64,000 bases of DNA from UBA4416 sp038327195 (GTDB lineage Bacteria > Bacteroidota > Bacteroidia > B-17B0 > Aurantibacillaceae): NCBI GenBank assembly GCA_038327195.1, contig JBBQKU010000005.1, positions 1 through 64,000 on the forward strand, given 5' to 3'. This document shows, piece by piece, positions 53,615 through 61,863 of this stretch (positions are counted from its first letter, which is position 1; each line of letters begins with the position of its first letter). The notes beneath the pieces were generated by a model, which was given only the letters and a program-made list of their open reading frames with translations, was not told the origin of the DNA and made no database searches. A program made the translations under genes and the position numbers.

Positions 53615-53707
53615 AAGAATACTATTAAATTATTAAAAAATTGATAAGTAAATTTAACAACAAATTTGAATTACCAAATTAATTTTAACATCTAATAAAA
53701 GGAAGTT

Positions 53708-55765
53708 TTAAACACTCCCATTGCGTTTTCTAAAAAACCATTCTACTGAAAGTAGAAAAATAATGATAGCTAAAATCCATTTTAAGTTTACCAAATCACT
53801 TAATTGTTTGTGTGTGTAGGTGATAGATTTAATAGTTGAACTCTCTAATATTTCTTTTTGTAATTGCGCAAACTGGTTTTTGTAAAACAGCTTTCCCCCA
53901 CTCTCTTTGGATAGTTGATATAAAATTTGATGATTTGCTAATGTATTCATTCTCTCTGAAACAATTTCTTTAACAACCACAATTCCTGTTTTTGTAAAAA
54001 TTTTATCTCCTACTTTTACCTGAGCCGTATAATTATATTCACCTTGAGGAAATTGCCCAGCAGAAAGGCTATACATGGTTTCCTTTTTTGAAAACGTGTA
54101 ATTATAAACTTTATTACTTGCATCTTTTAAAACAATGGTTACGTCTGGTTCGGTAATTAACTCATAGCTTTGATTATAAACTTCTGCCGTAAAATCAAGT
54201 GATTCATTTTCATTGATAATTTTTTTTGTAAAGACTCTAAAAAAACTTTTATCTGCTTTTACTGATAAATATTGCACTGTTTTATTTATCAATTCATTAA
54301 ACAAATTATGATTATCATGATCTAAATAATCTCTTAATTTCCAACGCCATAAACCATCTCCAAAAAAGCCAGCTGTTTTTAAGCCATTAGTTTCCGTAAA
54401 AACTAATAATGGATTTTCGGTATCTACAACTCCAATTCGTTGATTAATTAGGACATACGAGCCATTTGAAATAGTTGTATTACCAAAATTACATTTAACG
54501 GCAGGCAATTCTTTAAAATAAGTTCTTAACTCATTGCTAATTCCAAATAATGTGAAGGCATCATTTACAGATGGTTCGGCATCGTTAAAACGATTACCAC
54601 CATTTGACATTGAAAAATTAAAAATGCCTGCAGGTGGATTTAATCCTATATAAAAAACAGATTGTCCGTTAGCTTTTAATTCAGCTAACAGTTTTGGTGG
54701 AAGTATATTAGTTTGGTGTAAAATAATTAATGAGTAGGGTTTTAAAGGCTGTGTAAATTCATTTATTAAAGCAACTTCAACTTCGTAAGTTTGAGTAGAA
54801 TTTATGCTTTCTTGAATTGCTGCAATATCAGGATGAGGCGCATTAGCTAAAATCAACACTTTTTGGCGGTTATCAATCACATCAATTATAAAGGATTGAG
54901 CATTATTTTGGGTGTTTTTATCTTCAGGTAAAGTTGAAATGGCAACTGTATATTTTTGAATTCCAGTTTTTGTGGCCTCTATATTAAAATTATAGGTTTT
55001 ACTAAAATTATCAGAATTAATAACAACCGGTTCTGATTTTATAAGAGCTCCATTTGTTGAAATAGAAACGTTGACAGTTTTAGCATTTAAATCTGTGGCG
55101 TTTACAATCACTTCCACCGGAAAAGAATTACCTAAATACGCTATCTGATTATGATTTATGGTTTGAATCCAAACATCTCTAATTGGAGTTGTATCACCTA
55201 AAGCAATGGTATAAAACGGAGCATTAATTTTTTTAGCACTATAAATTGGGTTTGTTCCTTTATTATAAATACCATCCGTTGCTAAAATAACAGCACCAAT
55301 ATTACTATTTGAATAATTATTTTCAATGTCACTGATTACATTTGAAATATCAGTTTCTTTTCCTTTAAAATCAAAGGTTTCGGATGGTTTACATTCCGAA
55401 TCAAATTGATACAATTTAACATCGTATTTTTCTTTAATCGCTTTCGTAAAATCGTTTAGGGCATTTAGGTAATTCGATTTTATATCTAACGAATCTTTCC
55501 CTACAATAATAGATGTTGAATTATCTTGAGCAATAATTATAATTGATTTTTCTACTTCATTAATTGAATGTTTAATAAATACATCCAATAATAAAATAGA
55601 AATAATGGTAATTGATAAAAACCGTAAACCAGCTAGCGTTAAAACAAGCCTTTTTCCTCTATCAGCATTTTTTTTATCTCTAATGTATAATAATCCCGAA
55701 AATAGAAATCCTGCTAAAACACATAGCAAACTATAATACCAAGGATAATTAGAAATAAATTGCAT
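53708..55765 (-). CDS. Membrane protein with VWA-like domain
   Basis: A 685-aa protein with two N-terminal membrane helices (about 10-28 and 42-62), a von Willebrand A-like region (about 75-200, IIIIAQDNSTSI and GAVILATDGIYNKG), Ig-like extracellular domains, a glutamine-amidotransferase-like segment (about 315-470, KVLILANAPHPDIAAIQES) and one C-terminal helix (about 658-678). The layout matches the uncharacterised Bacteroidota membrane proteins near MoxR/BatA-type genes. The MIDAS pattern is imperfect (DNSTS in place of DxSxS). It follows fabG by 9 bp; function unknown. Confidence 0.78.
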   Translation of the reverse strand: MQFISNYPWYYSLLCVLAGFLFSGLLYIRDKKNADRGKRLVLTLAGLRFLSITIISILLLDVFIKHSINEVEKSIIIIAQDNSTSIIVGKDSLDIKSNYLNALNDFTKAIKEKYDVKLYQFDSECKPSETFDFKGKETDISNVISDIENNYSNSNIGAVILATDGIYNKGTNPIYSAKKINAPFYTIALGDTTPIRDVWIQTINHNQIAYLGNSFPVEVIVNATDLNAKTVNVSISTNGALIKSEPVVINSDNFSKTYNFNIEATKTGIQKYTVAISTLPEDKNTQNNAQSFIIDVIDNRQKVLILANAPHPDIAAIQESINSTQTYEVEVALINEFTQPLKPYSLIILHQTNILPPKLLAELKANGQSVFYIGLNPPAGIFNFSMSNGGNRFNDAEPSVNDAFTLFGISNELRTYFKELPAVKCNFGNTTISNGSYVLINQRIGVVDTENPLLVFTETNGLKTAGFFGDGLWRWKLRDYLDHDNHNLFNELINKTVQYLSVKADKSFFRVFTKKIINENESLDFTAEVYNQSYELITEPDVTIVLKDASNKVYNYTFSKKETMYSLSAGQFPQGEYNYTAQVKVGDKIFTKTGIVVVKEIVSERMNTLANHQILYQLSKESGGKLFYKNQFAQLQKEILESSTIKSITYTHKQLSDLVNLKWILAIIIFLLSVEWFFRKRNGSV

Positions 55766-55774
55766 GACTAAAAA

Positions 55775-56521
55775 TTAGGTCAGCATTCCACCACATACGT
55801 TAATGCATTGGCCAGTAATGTATGAACTCATATCACTCGCTAAAAACAAGGTCAAATTTGCCACATCTTCGGCACTACCTCCTCTTTTCAACGGAATAGA
55901 ATCTCTCCATTGTTGAACTGTTTTTTCGTCTAAAGCAGCCGTCATTTCAGTTTCAATAAAACCAGGAGCAATTGCATTACTGCGAATGTTACGAGAACCC
56001 AATTCCAAAGCTACTGATTTTGTAAAACCAATAATACCAGCTTTAGAAGCCGAATAATTTGTTTGGCCAGCATTACCTTTAACACCAACTACTGAACTCA
56101 TATTTATAATTGAACCCGAACGAGCTTTAAGCATAGGCTTTTGAGCCGCTTTGGTTAAATTAAATACCGATTTTAAATTTGCATTAATTACTTCATCCCA
56201 TTGTTGTTCGCTCATACGCATTAATAACGTATCGCGAGTAATACCTGCATTATTTACTAAAATATCAACGGTTCCAAATTCAGCAACAACATCCGTTACT
56301 AATTGCTCAGCTGCCTTAAAATCAGCAGCATCGCTTTGGTAACCTTTAGCTTTAATTCCATAAGCTGCTAATTCTGCTTCAAAAGCTTTTGCTTTTTCAA
56401 CCGAACTTAAATACGTAAAAGCAATGTTACAACCTTGCTCTGCAAATTTAATGGCAATACCTTTTCCAATGCCTCTTGATGCGCCAGTTATAATGGCAAC
56501 TTTGTTTTGAAGTAATTTCAT
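55775..56521 (-). CDS. fabG: 3-oxoacyl-[acyl-carrier-protein] reductase
   Basis: NADPH-dependent reduction of 3-oxoacyl-ACP in fatty acid synthesis. The 248-aa short-chain dehydrogenase has the cofactor motif TGASRGIG (12-19), NNAG (90-93), and the catalytic Ser142/143, Tyr156 and Lys160 (YSASK), with the GGMLT C-terminus typical of FabG. Length is standard. It is co-oriented with the VWA-like gene downstream. Confidence 0.93.
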   Translation of the reverse strand: MKLLQNKVAIITGASRGIGKGIAIKFAEQGCNIAFTYLSSVEKAKAFEAELAAYGIKAKGYQSDAADFKAAEQLVTDVVAEFGTVDILVNNAGITRDTLLMRMSEQQWDEVINANLKSVFNLTKAAQKPMLKARSGSIINMSSVVGVKGNAGQTNYSASKAGIIGFTKSVALELGSRNIRSNAIAPGFIETEMTAALDEKTVQQWRDSIPLKRGGSAEDVANLTLFLASDMSSYITGQCINVCGGMLT

Positions 56522-56632
56522 GCTGTGATATTTAATGTTTTTTAGTGCTTAAATATACAAAGTAAATACGAATTGAACCAAATGAAAACAGACTTGTTTA
56601 AACATTAAAATGTAAATAACATTATGTGAAAT

Positions 56633-56640
56633 TAATTTTG
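56633..56640 (+). promoter_or_regulatory. -7 promoter element for NlpC/P60 gene
   Basis: TAATTTTG matches TAnnTTTG and ends 28 nt before the GTG at 56669. The start point would fall inside the inverted repeat that follows. Confidence 0.5.
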
Positions 56641-56642
56641 AC

Positions 56643-56660
56643 TTTACTTTCTAAAGTAAA
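56643..56660. promoter_or_regulatory. Inverted repeat at start of NlpC/P60 transcript
   Basis: TTTACTTT-CT-AAAGTAAA is a perfect 8-bp inverted repeat, 2 bp after the -7 element and 8 bp before the GTG. It may be an operator over the start point or a 5' RNA hairpin near the ribosome-binding site. Confidence 0.5.
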
Positions 56661-56668
56661 TTTACAAG

Positions 56669-57217
56669 GTGAAGATTTATATCAACTATATACTCATAAT
56701 TTTTTTGACCATTGGCTTTGTGGCTTGTAAATCTCACAAATCGGTTACAACTTCTACTCACACCAAAGACGATAAAAAAAATACTCCTACAAAAAACACA
56801 TCCCTAAAAAAGAAATATGCCGACATACTTGGTGTTTCCGAATCTGATATAAAGAACGAAAAACTCTATCAATTCATCAATGAATGGTATGGCACACCTT
56901 ATAAATATGGCGGAAAAGATAAACATGGTATTGATTGTTCGGGAATGACATCTGTACTTTATAATGCTGTTTATCAAAAAACCATTTCATCATCTACAAA
57001 AGCATTAGTGAATGAAGTTAAAAAAATTAAAACCTCCGATTTAAAAGAAGGTGATTTGGTTTTTTTTAATACAAACGGAAAAAGTATTTCGCATGTTGGT
57101 GTGTATTTGCAAAATAATAAATTTGTGCACGCATCAACCAAACGAGGAGTTATGATAAGCAACTTGAGTGAGCCTTACTACGTGAAAACATACGTGAGTG
57201 CTGGTAGAGTAAAATAA
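56669..57217 (+). CDS. NlpC/P60-family (C40) peptidoglycan hydrolase lipoprotein
   Basis: A 182-aa exported lipoprotein (lipobox VAC, Cys20) with a C-terminal NlpC/P60 domain. The catalytic Cys is in KHGIDCSGMTS (about residue 95), the His in SKISHVGVYL and the third residue in FVHAST; it cleaves gamma-D-Glu-mesoDAP or similar stem-peptide bonds. The start is a GTG at 56669; no ATG upstream is in frame. Probably monocistronic. Confidence 0.9.
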   Translation: MKIYINYILIIFLTIGFVACKSHKSVTTSTHTKDDKKNTPTKNTSLKKKYADILGVSESDIKNEKLYQFINEWYGTPYKYGGKDKHGIDCSGMTSVLYNAVYQKTISSSTKALVNEVKKIKTSDLKEGDLVFFNTNGKSISHVGVYLQNNKFVHASTKRGVMISNLSEPYYVKTYVSAGRVK

Positions 57218-57469
57218 TTATCTAAATCGGCGTTTCGAGTGCCTCAAGGTACTAATCAACAAATTGATTTGTGTTAAAATTCTTCTTGCAGAAAAAATTA
57301 AGCGTTATTATTCATTCTATAACTAGAAACTCTTTTATTAAAGATTATTGATGATAGATAAAACATTTTTTTGATTCAGTTGTTTTAATTTAATAACATC
57401 TATTTATAATGATTTTATTTTTTAATAAAGAATTCATTAAAATATAAATAATTTAAAATAAAGCATCTA

Positions 57470-57838
57470 ATGAATGAAATTGATAGTAATTATTGCCATT
57501 ATAGTGATTTACCTTCTCCAATGGCATACATGGAGTTAGAAGATTCAGAGGTTCAAACAAAATTATCAATATTAGATATAAATCGCGTAATTGAAATGGC
57601 TTGGGAAGATCGTACAACTTTTGATGCGATAAAATTTCAATTTGGATTAAGTGAAAATGATGTTAAAGCATTAATGAAAAGTAAACTAAAATTTAGTAGC
57701 TATAAACTGTGGCGAAAACGTGTGAATAACTGTAATACAAAACATGCTAAAACACGATTAAACACCATTAATCGTTTTAAATGCAATTTACAACGAAATA
57801 TTACCAGTAATAAAATTTCAAAACGAAATACTAAATGA
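57470..57838 (+). CDS. DUF2805/TIGR03643-family protein
   Basis: A 122-aa basic protein with the family core NRVIEMAWEDRTTFDAIKFQFGLSENDVKALMK (about 39-71) and the following KFSSYKLWRKRV, which looks like a helix-turn-helix or DNA-associated helical domain. The C-terminal 35 residues are Asn/Lys/Arg rich. As I recall, this family is often encoded near photolyase genes, as it is here: 31 bp before the first photolyase-family gene. The function is unknown. Confidence 0.85.
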   Translation: MNEIDSNYCHYSDLPSPMAYMELEDSEVQTKLSILDINRVIEMAWEDRTTFDAIKFQFGLSENDVKALMKSKLKFSSYKLWRKRVNNCNTKHAKTRLNTINRFKCNLQRNITSNKISKRNTK

Positions 57839-57869
57839 GAAATTACTGTTATTTAAAAAAAAAGAATAA

Positions 57870-59351
57870 TTGAAACAGGAAATAAATATAGTTTGGTTTA
57901 AACGCGATTTACGATTTACAGATCATGAACCACTTTATTTAGCTCAACAACAAAACACTCCATTACTATTATTGTATTGTTTTGAACCAAGTTTAATGGC
58001 TTATGACGACAGCGATATAAGGCATTGGCGATTTGTTTATGAATCGATTAAAGATATGGAGGAAAAGTTAAATAACTTAAATGCACAATTATTTATTTTT
58101 CATAACGAAGTAATACCAGTATTTAAAACAATATCGGAGTATTATAACATACAAACTATTTTTTCACATCAAGAAATAGGCAATAAAATAAGCTACGATA
58201 GAGATATTGCAGTTCAAAAATTTTGTAAACACAAAAATATCAGTTGGAACGAATCACAGCTCAATGGTGTAATTCGTAAATTAAAAACACGAACAAATTG
58301 GGAATACCTTTGGCATCAAACTATGTCGCAAATGCCAAAATTAGTAAATGAAAATAATTGGCACATTTTAAATTTAGACACCTCGGTTTATGATAAAATA
58401 AAAGGTAAATCATTGCCACTAGAGGTAACGACACCTAACAAAAATTTTCAACAAGGAGGTGAAACACTTGCTTGGCGCTATATAGATAGTTTTATAAAAG
58501 AGCGTTATGTTAATTATAGTAAGCATATTTCCAAACCTTCTCTTAGCAGAAAAGGTTGTAGTCGCTTATCGCCATACTTAGCTTATGGAAACATAAGTAT
58601 GCGTATGGTGTATTTGTATACTCAACAACACTATAGCACGGCAATTAATAAACAAGCCTTAGTAAATTTTAAATCTCGTTTACTTTGGCATTGCCATTTT
58701 ATGCAAAAGTTTGAAGACGAATGCCGTATGGAATTTGAAAATGTGAATCGTGCTTACGACCAATTAAATAAACCTAGAAATCAAACATACATAACAGCTT
58801 GGCAACAAGGCAAAACAGGCGTTCCCCTTGTGGATGCATGTATGCGTTGCTTGGTGGCAACTGGTTATATTAATTTTAGAATGCGTGCCATGGTAGTTTC
58901 TTTTTTTGTATTTAATTTGTGGCAAGATTGGCGTGAACTTCATTTTTTAGCTCGGCAATTTTTAGATTATGAACCTGGTATTCATTATCCACAATTACAA
59001 ATGCAAAGTGGTGTTACTGGCATTAATACTATTCGTATTTACAACCCAATAAAAAATTCGGAAGACCAAGATGCTGAAGGTGTTTTTATAAAGCAATGGT
59101 TACCTGAATTAAAAAATATTCCTCCACATTTAATACATCAGCCTTGGAAATTATCATTAATTGAGCAACAGCTATACGCTTGTGAAATTGGCTTAAACTA
59201 TCCTGCCCCTATTATAGATATTGATGCTACTCGCAAATACGCTAGCGACATTGTTTGGCAATACCGTAAAACCGATGATGTAAAAACAGAAGGAAAGCGA
59301 ATATTAGAAAAACATGTCAATAATCCGAAATCACATTTAACAAAAAAATAA
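57870..59351 (+). CDS. Cryptochrome/photolyase-family FAD protein with altered Trp site
   Basis: A 493-aa flavoprotein of the photolyase/cryptochrome superfamily. N-terminal alpha/beta domain (VWFKRDLRFTDHEPL), then FAD domain with SRLSPYLAYGNIS, WHCHFMQKFEDECRME, GKTGVPLVDACMRCL and the IRIYNPIKNSEDQD block. Compared with E. coli photolyase, Trp306 and Trp359 equivalents (Trp311, Trp354) remain but the flavin-proximal Trp382 position reads Leu376 (HYPQLQMQSG in place of an NxxWQWA motif). A TTG start is used because a stop is directly upstream in frame. It may be a cryptochrome-like receptor or a divergent repair enzyme. Confidence 0.85.
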   Translation: MKQEINIVWFKRDLRFTDHEPLYLAQQQNTPLLLLYCFEPSLMAYDDSDIRHWRFVYESIKDMEEKLNNLNAQLFIFHNEVIPVFKTISEYYNIQTIFSHQEIGNKISYDRDIAVQKFCKHKNISWNESQLNGVIRKLKTRTNWEYLWHQTMSQMPKLVNENNWHILNLDTSVYDKIKGKSLPLEVTTPNKNFQQGGETLAWRYIDSFIKERYVNYSKHISKPSLSRKGCSRLSPYLAYGNISMRMVYLYTQQHYSTAINKQALVNFKSRLLWHCHFMQKFEDECRMEFENVNRAYDQLNKPRNQTYITAWQQGKTGVPLVDACMRCLVATGYINFRMRAMVVSFFVFNLWQDWRELHFLARQFLDYEPGIHYPQLQMQSGVTGINTIRIYNPIKNSEDQDAEGVFIKQWLPELKNIPPHLIHQPWKLSLIEQQLYACEIGLNYPAPIIDIDATRKYASDIVWQYRKTDDVKTEGKRILEKHVNNPKSHLTKK

Positions 59352-59456
59352 GAAACTAAATGCTACTACTAATTACATCCAATGCCTTATATAATTTGGA
59401 TTTATTTTGCAATAATTTAAATGTAAGCTAATGGTGGTTAAATTAAATAATAAATT

Positions 59457-60170
59457 ATGACTAATTTTTTACAAGCTAAGTGGGAAAATATTATTATGGC
59501 AAATTATGCAGTGCCAATTAATGTATTGAAACCTTATTTGCCAAAAGGCATTGAAATTGATACTTACCAAGATACAGCTTATTTAAGTTTAGTTGGTTTT
59601 TTGTTTAAAAATACACGTTTGTTTAAAATACCTATTCCAAAATTAGGAACCTTTGAAGAAGTAAACTTGCGCTTTTATGTTTACCGAAAAGAAGGTAATG
59701 AATTAAAACGAGGAGTAGTATTTATAAATGAAACCGTGCCATATAAGCCAGTAGCTTGGTTAGCAAATAAATTATATAAAGAGCATTATACTGCCGTTAA
59801 AACCAAACATAATTGGCAAATAAATGATAGCTCTAAAAAAATTAATTATCAATGGCTTGTAAATAAACAGTGGAACTCAATAAGTATTGAAGCGGAAAAT
59901 AAAACTTTACCAATGACAAAAAATAGTTTTGAGGAATTTATTTTTGAACACTACTATGGCTACACAAAAGTAAACGCAAGTATTACAGAGGAATATAAAA
60001 TTAATCATCCAAGTTGGTATATAAATAAGGTCACTGCAACAAAAATAGAGTGTGATTTTGAAGCCAATTACGGTAGCGATTTTGCTTTTTTAAATAAGGT
60101 TACGCCTACCTCTGTATTTATGGCAGAAGGGTCTGCGATTGAAGTAAAATGGAAACGAATAAAAATATAA
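59457..60170 (+). CDS. DUF2071 (YqjF-like) protein
   Basis: A 237-aa protein of the uncharacterised DUF2071/YqjF family: FLQAKWENIIMANYAVPINVL opening, YLSLVGFLFKNTRL and FEEVNLRFYV (about 69-78), and the C-terminal VFMAEGSAIEVKW. The fold is that of acetoacetate-decarboxylase-like beta barrels; no catalytic Lys can be assigned by eye. It lies between photolyase-family genes, a few bases before the DUF2256 gene. Function unknown. Confidence 0.82.
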   Translation: MTNFLQAKWENIIMANYAVPINVLKPYLPKGIEIDTYQDTAYLSLVGFLFKNTRLFKIPIPKLGTFEEVNLRFYVYRKEGNELKRGVVFINETVPYKPVAWLANKLYKEHYTAVKTKHNWQINDSSKKINYQWLVNKQWNSISIEAENKTLPMTKNSFEEFIFEHYYGYTKVNASITEEYKINHPSWYINKVTATKIECDFEANYGSDFAFLNKVTPTSVFMAEGSAIEVKWKRIKI

Positions 60171-60173
60171 AAA

Positions 60174-60332
60174 ATGAAGGGCGTAAAAAAACAAAATCTT
60201 CCAACTAAAATTTGCGTAAGTTGTAATAAACCGTTTACATGGCGTAAAAAATGGGAGAAAAACTGGAATGATGTTAAATATTGCAGCGATAGATGTAGAA
60301 CTACTAAAAATACAATAACCCATGTCAGCTAA
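60174..60332 (+). CDS. DUF2256 zinc-ribbon-like microprotein
   Basis: A 52-aa protein, basic and Trp-rich, with cysteine pairs Cys14-x2-Cys17 and Cys37-x3-Cys41 that would bind one zinc (KICVSCNKPFTWRKKWEKNW, then YCSDRCR). It matches the DUF2256 family, usually found beside photolyase genes. It starts 4 nt after the DUF2071 gene and its last 11 bases overlap the start of the iron-sulfur photolyase gene, so the three are probably translated from one message. The function is unknown; nucleic-acid or photolyase partner binding is a guess. Confidence 0.85.
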   Translation: MKGVKKQNLPTKICVSCNKPFTWRKKWEKNWNDVKYCSDRCRTTKNTITHVS

Positions 60333-61863
60333 AAAAACACTTCGCTTAATTTTGGGAGACCAACTTAATATACAACACAGTTGGTTTAAAACAACTGACA
60401 AATCTATCACATACGTTTTAATGGAAATTAGAACAGAAACCGATTATGCCACACATCACATTCAAAAAGTAATTGGTTTTTTTGCTGCCATGCGACAGTT
60501 TGCAAACGAGTTAAAAGAAAAGAAACATCAAGTCATTTATTTAAAATTAGATGATGCCAAAAATTTACAAGCTTTCGATAAAAATATAAGCACCCTTATT
60601 GAAAACGAAAACTTTACAAACTTTGAATACCAATTGCCAGATGAATATAGAGTTGATCAACAATTAAAAGAATTTTGTAAAACCCTCGTCATAGAAAAAA
60701 GTGTAACTGATAGCGAACATTTTTTAAGCAAACGTGATGAACTTGGCGTTTTTTTTGAAGGAAAAAAAACATTTTTGATGGAAAGTTTTTACCGCAAGAT
60801 GCGTAAAAAATATAATGTGCTAATGGATGGCAATCAACCACTAACTGGGCAATGGAATTTTGATAAAGATAACCGAAAAAAATTACCTGCTAACCATAAA
60901 TGTACGCCGCCCCTCGTTTTTAAAAATGATGTTTCCGAAATTTTAGACGAGATAAAACAAACATCAATAAAAACAATTGGTGCTATTGATTCAAAAAACT
61001 TTATATGGCCTATTAACAGAAAACAATCACTGCAATTATTAGATTTTTTTGTACAAGAATGCCTACCACTCTTTGGAACTTATGAAGATGCCATGACGCC
61101 AAATGATTGGTCGCTTTACCACTCACGCTTGTCATTCTCAATGAATATAAAATTACTATCGCCAACCGAAGTAATTAATAAAGCCGTTGAAGAATGGAAG
61201 GCACGAACTAATGATATTGAAATAAATCAACTCGAAGGTTTTGTAAGGCAAATACTAGGCTGGAGAGAATACATGCGTGGTATTTATTGGTTAAAAATGC
61301 CAGAGTTTGCTAGTATGAATTATTTTAATCATATCGAAAATTTACCTCAATGGTATTGGACAGGCGAAACAAAAATGAAATGTTTAAGTCACACAATTAA
61401 ACAATCCTTAAATTATGCATACGCACACCATATACAAAGGTTAATGATAACAGGTAATTTTGCATTATTATCAGGTGTGCATCCTGATGAAGTTGATAAA
61501 TGGTATTTAGGAATTTACATTGACGCCTTAGATTGGGTTGAAATTACAAATACAAGAGGCATGAGTCAATTTGCAGATGGTGGCATTATAGGATCAAAAC
61601 CATATGTAAGTTCGGCTAATTACATAGATAAAATGAGTCATTATTGTAACACCTGCTATTATAAAAAAAATATAAAAACAGGAGAAAAAGCATGTCCCTT
61701 TAACAGTTTATATTGGAATTTTTATGATAAACATGAAGATAAACTCGCAAAAAATCCGCGTATTGGCATGATGTATAATGTTTGGAAGAAAATGGAGCCA
61801 AACGTAAAAGCAGATTTATTAGAACAAGCAGATTATTATCTTAAAAATATAAATACTTTATAA
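60322..61863 (+). CDS. Iron-sulfur bacterial cryptochrome/(6-4) photolyase-related protein
   Basis: A 513-aa member of the FeS-BCP branch, which includes Agrobacterium PhrB and Rhodobacter CryB. N-terminal LRLILGDQLNIQHSWF block, then an all-helical FAD domain with EGFVRQILGWREYMRG and HHIQRLMITGNFALL. Four cysteines for a [4Fe-4S] cluster are present: Cys354, Cys442, Cys445 and Cys458, the same spacing as in PhrB (offset 4). PhrB repairs (6-4) photoproducts; that activity is inferred here. It overlaps the DUF2256 gene and ends 1 bp before the DASH gene. Confidence 0.92.
   Translation: MSAKKTLRLILGDQLNIQHSWFKTTDKSITYVLMEIRTETDYATHHIQKVIGFFAAMRQFANELKEKKHQVIYLKLDDAKNLQAFDKNISTLIENENFTNFEYQLPDEYRVDQQLKEFCKTLVIEKSVTDSEHFLSKRDELGVFFEGKKTFLMESFYRKMRKKYNVLMDGNQPLTGQWNFDKDNRKKLPANHKCTPPLVFKNDVSEILDEIKQTSIKTIGAIDSKNFIWPINRKQSLQLLDFFVQECLPLFGTYEDAMTPNDWSLYHSRLSFSMNIKLLSPTEVINKAVEEWKARTNDIEINQLEGFVRQILGWREYMRGIYWLKMPEFASMNYFNHIENLPQWYWTGETKMKCLSHTIKQSLNYAYAHHIQRLMITGNFALLSGVHPDEVDKWYLGIYIDALDWVEITNTRGMSQFADGGIIGSKPYVSSANYIDKMSHYCNTCYYKKNIKTGEKACPFNSLYWNFYDKHEDKLAKNPRIGMMYNVWKKMEPNVKADLLEQADYYLKNINTL

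Noticed and set aside
57218..57469. tRNA or small RNA in the gap before the photolyase island
   Set aside because: Only weak 6-bp hairpins occur (for example AATCAA-CAAA-TTGATT); no cloverleaf or terminator-backed transcript could be supported.
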